Shown here: positions 32,339 to 32,500 of the stretch, piece after piece
How positions within the stretch are numbered: position 1 is the stretch's first letter
Layout: the number at the start of each line of letters is the position of its first letter
Source of the DNA: Cryptomeria japonica
Lineage: Eukaryota; Streptophyta; Pinopsida; Cupressales; Cupressaceae
Assembly (NCBI RefSeq): GCF_030272615.1
Contig: NW_026729180.1
Coordinates: forward strand, 65,001 to 97,500
Direction of reading: 5' to 3'
Length of the DNA stretch: 32,500 bases
Notes under the pieces: model-generated
The model's input: the letters and a program-made list of their open reading frames with translations, nothing else
Told to the model about the DNA's origin: nothing
The model's database searches: none
Position numbers and translations under genes: made by a program

Positions 32339-32500
32339 CAATAACCCCACTTCGGAGCGCACCAGAAACCGCACTGGACGCTTGGGCAAAAATGTAATGC
32401 GCACCCGAAGCCCCTACCCAGAAATCCCCAGTTCGGACATGGGGAGCTGCAACGGTAAAAAGCCTCACTAAACTCTCGGACGGAAAGGTGGCTCGAGGGT
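32339..32500. other. Exit flank with degenerate copies of an internal sub-repeat motif
   Basis: CTCCAATAACCCC-CTTCGGAGCGCACC is shared with the sub-repeats (for example near 14690). Two later stretches, about 32365-32398 and 32458-32491, resemble the internal segment GAAACCCCACCAAACGCTC plus an A run (near 14651). The flank thus looks like an older, diverged relative of the array. I see no 26S rRNA sequence here on either strand. Confidence 0.55.

Noticed and set aside
1-32500. 18S, 5.8S or 26S rRNA, tRNA and snRNA genes
   Set aside because: I looked for recognisable conserved segments on both strands and saw none. Only 5S is present.

Overview
This window is non-coding, tandemly repeated plant nuclear DNA built around 5S ribosomal RNA genes. 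Three essentially complete 5S genes lie on the + strand (11594, 19530, 27467). Their sequence is that of a land plant. The GGGTGC/GCACCC closing stem and the GC-rich variants resemble what I recall of gymnosperm and other early-diverging land-plant 5S genes more than those of crop angiosperms, but I cannot name a species. I found no protein-coding gene. The many long open frames on both strands arise because the GC-rich, self-complementary repeats rarely contain stop triplets.

Layout, left to right. 1-4366: a 188-bp satellite-like array of about 22 copies, diverged at its left edge. 4367-9150: thirteen units that each carry the box CCCCTATATAAG (last copy CCCCTATATAAA). Read on the minus strand this is TTATATAGGGG, a match to the plant RNA polymerase I initiation consensus TATATARGGG. 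The units fall into three families with spacings of about 440-490, 311 and 157 bp. They are interrupted by a short-repeat block (5795-6095) and a perfect 52-bp array (7277-7796). 9160-10860: a G-rich GGTGGGTGCCAA-type minisatellite. From 10339 onward: a 7.94-kb macro-repeat, present as two full copies (10339-18274, 18275-26211) and a third, rearranged and truncated copy (26212 to about 32338). Each macro-repeat holds part of the G-rich minisatellite, a T-rich degenerate block, one 5S gene and about 6 kb of sub-repeats rich in the perfect palindrome GGTGCGCACC. 32338-32500 is an exit flank with degenerate copies of a motif from inside the sub-repeats.

Interpretation (inference). 5S genes beside an array of polymerase I-type promoters fit a very large 35S rDNA intergenic spacer of the linked (L-type) kind, with 5S genes opposite to 35S transcription. 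18S would then lie left of position 1 and 26S right of 32500, both on the minus strand. Neither gene is visible, so this is a testable hypothesis. The most interesting signals are the 13 minus-strand promoter-like boxes, the hairpins with compensatory changes that sit just inside their predicted transcripts, and the microhomology junction that seems to have created the 5S macro-repeat.
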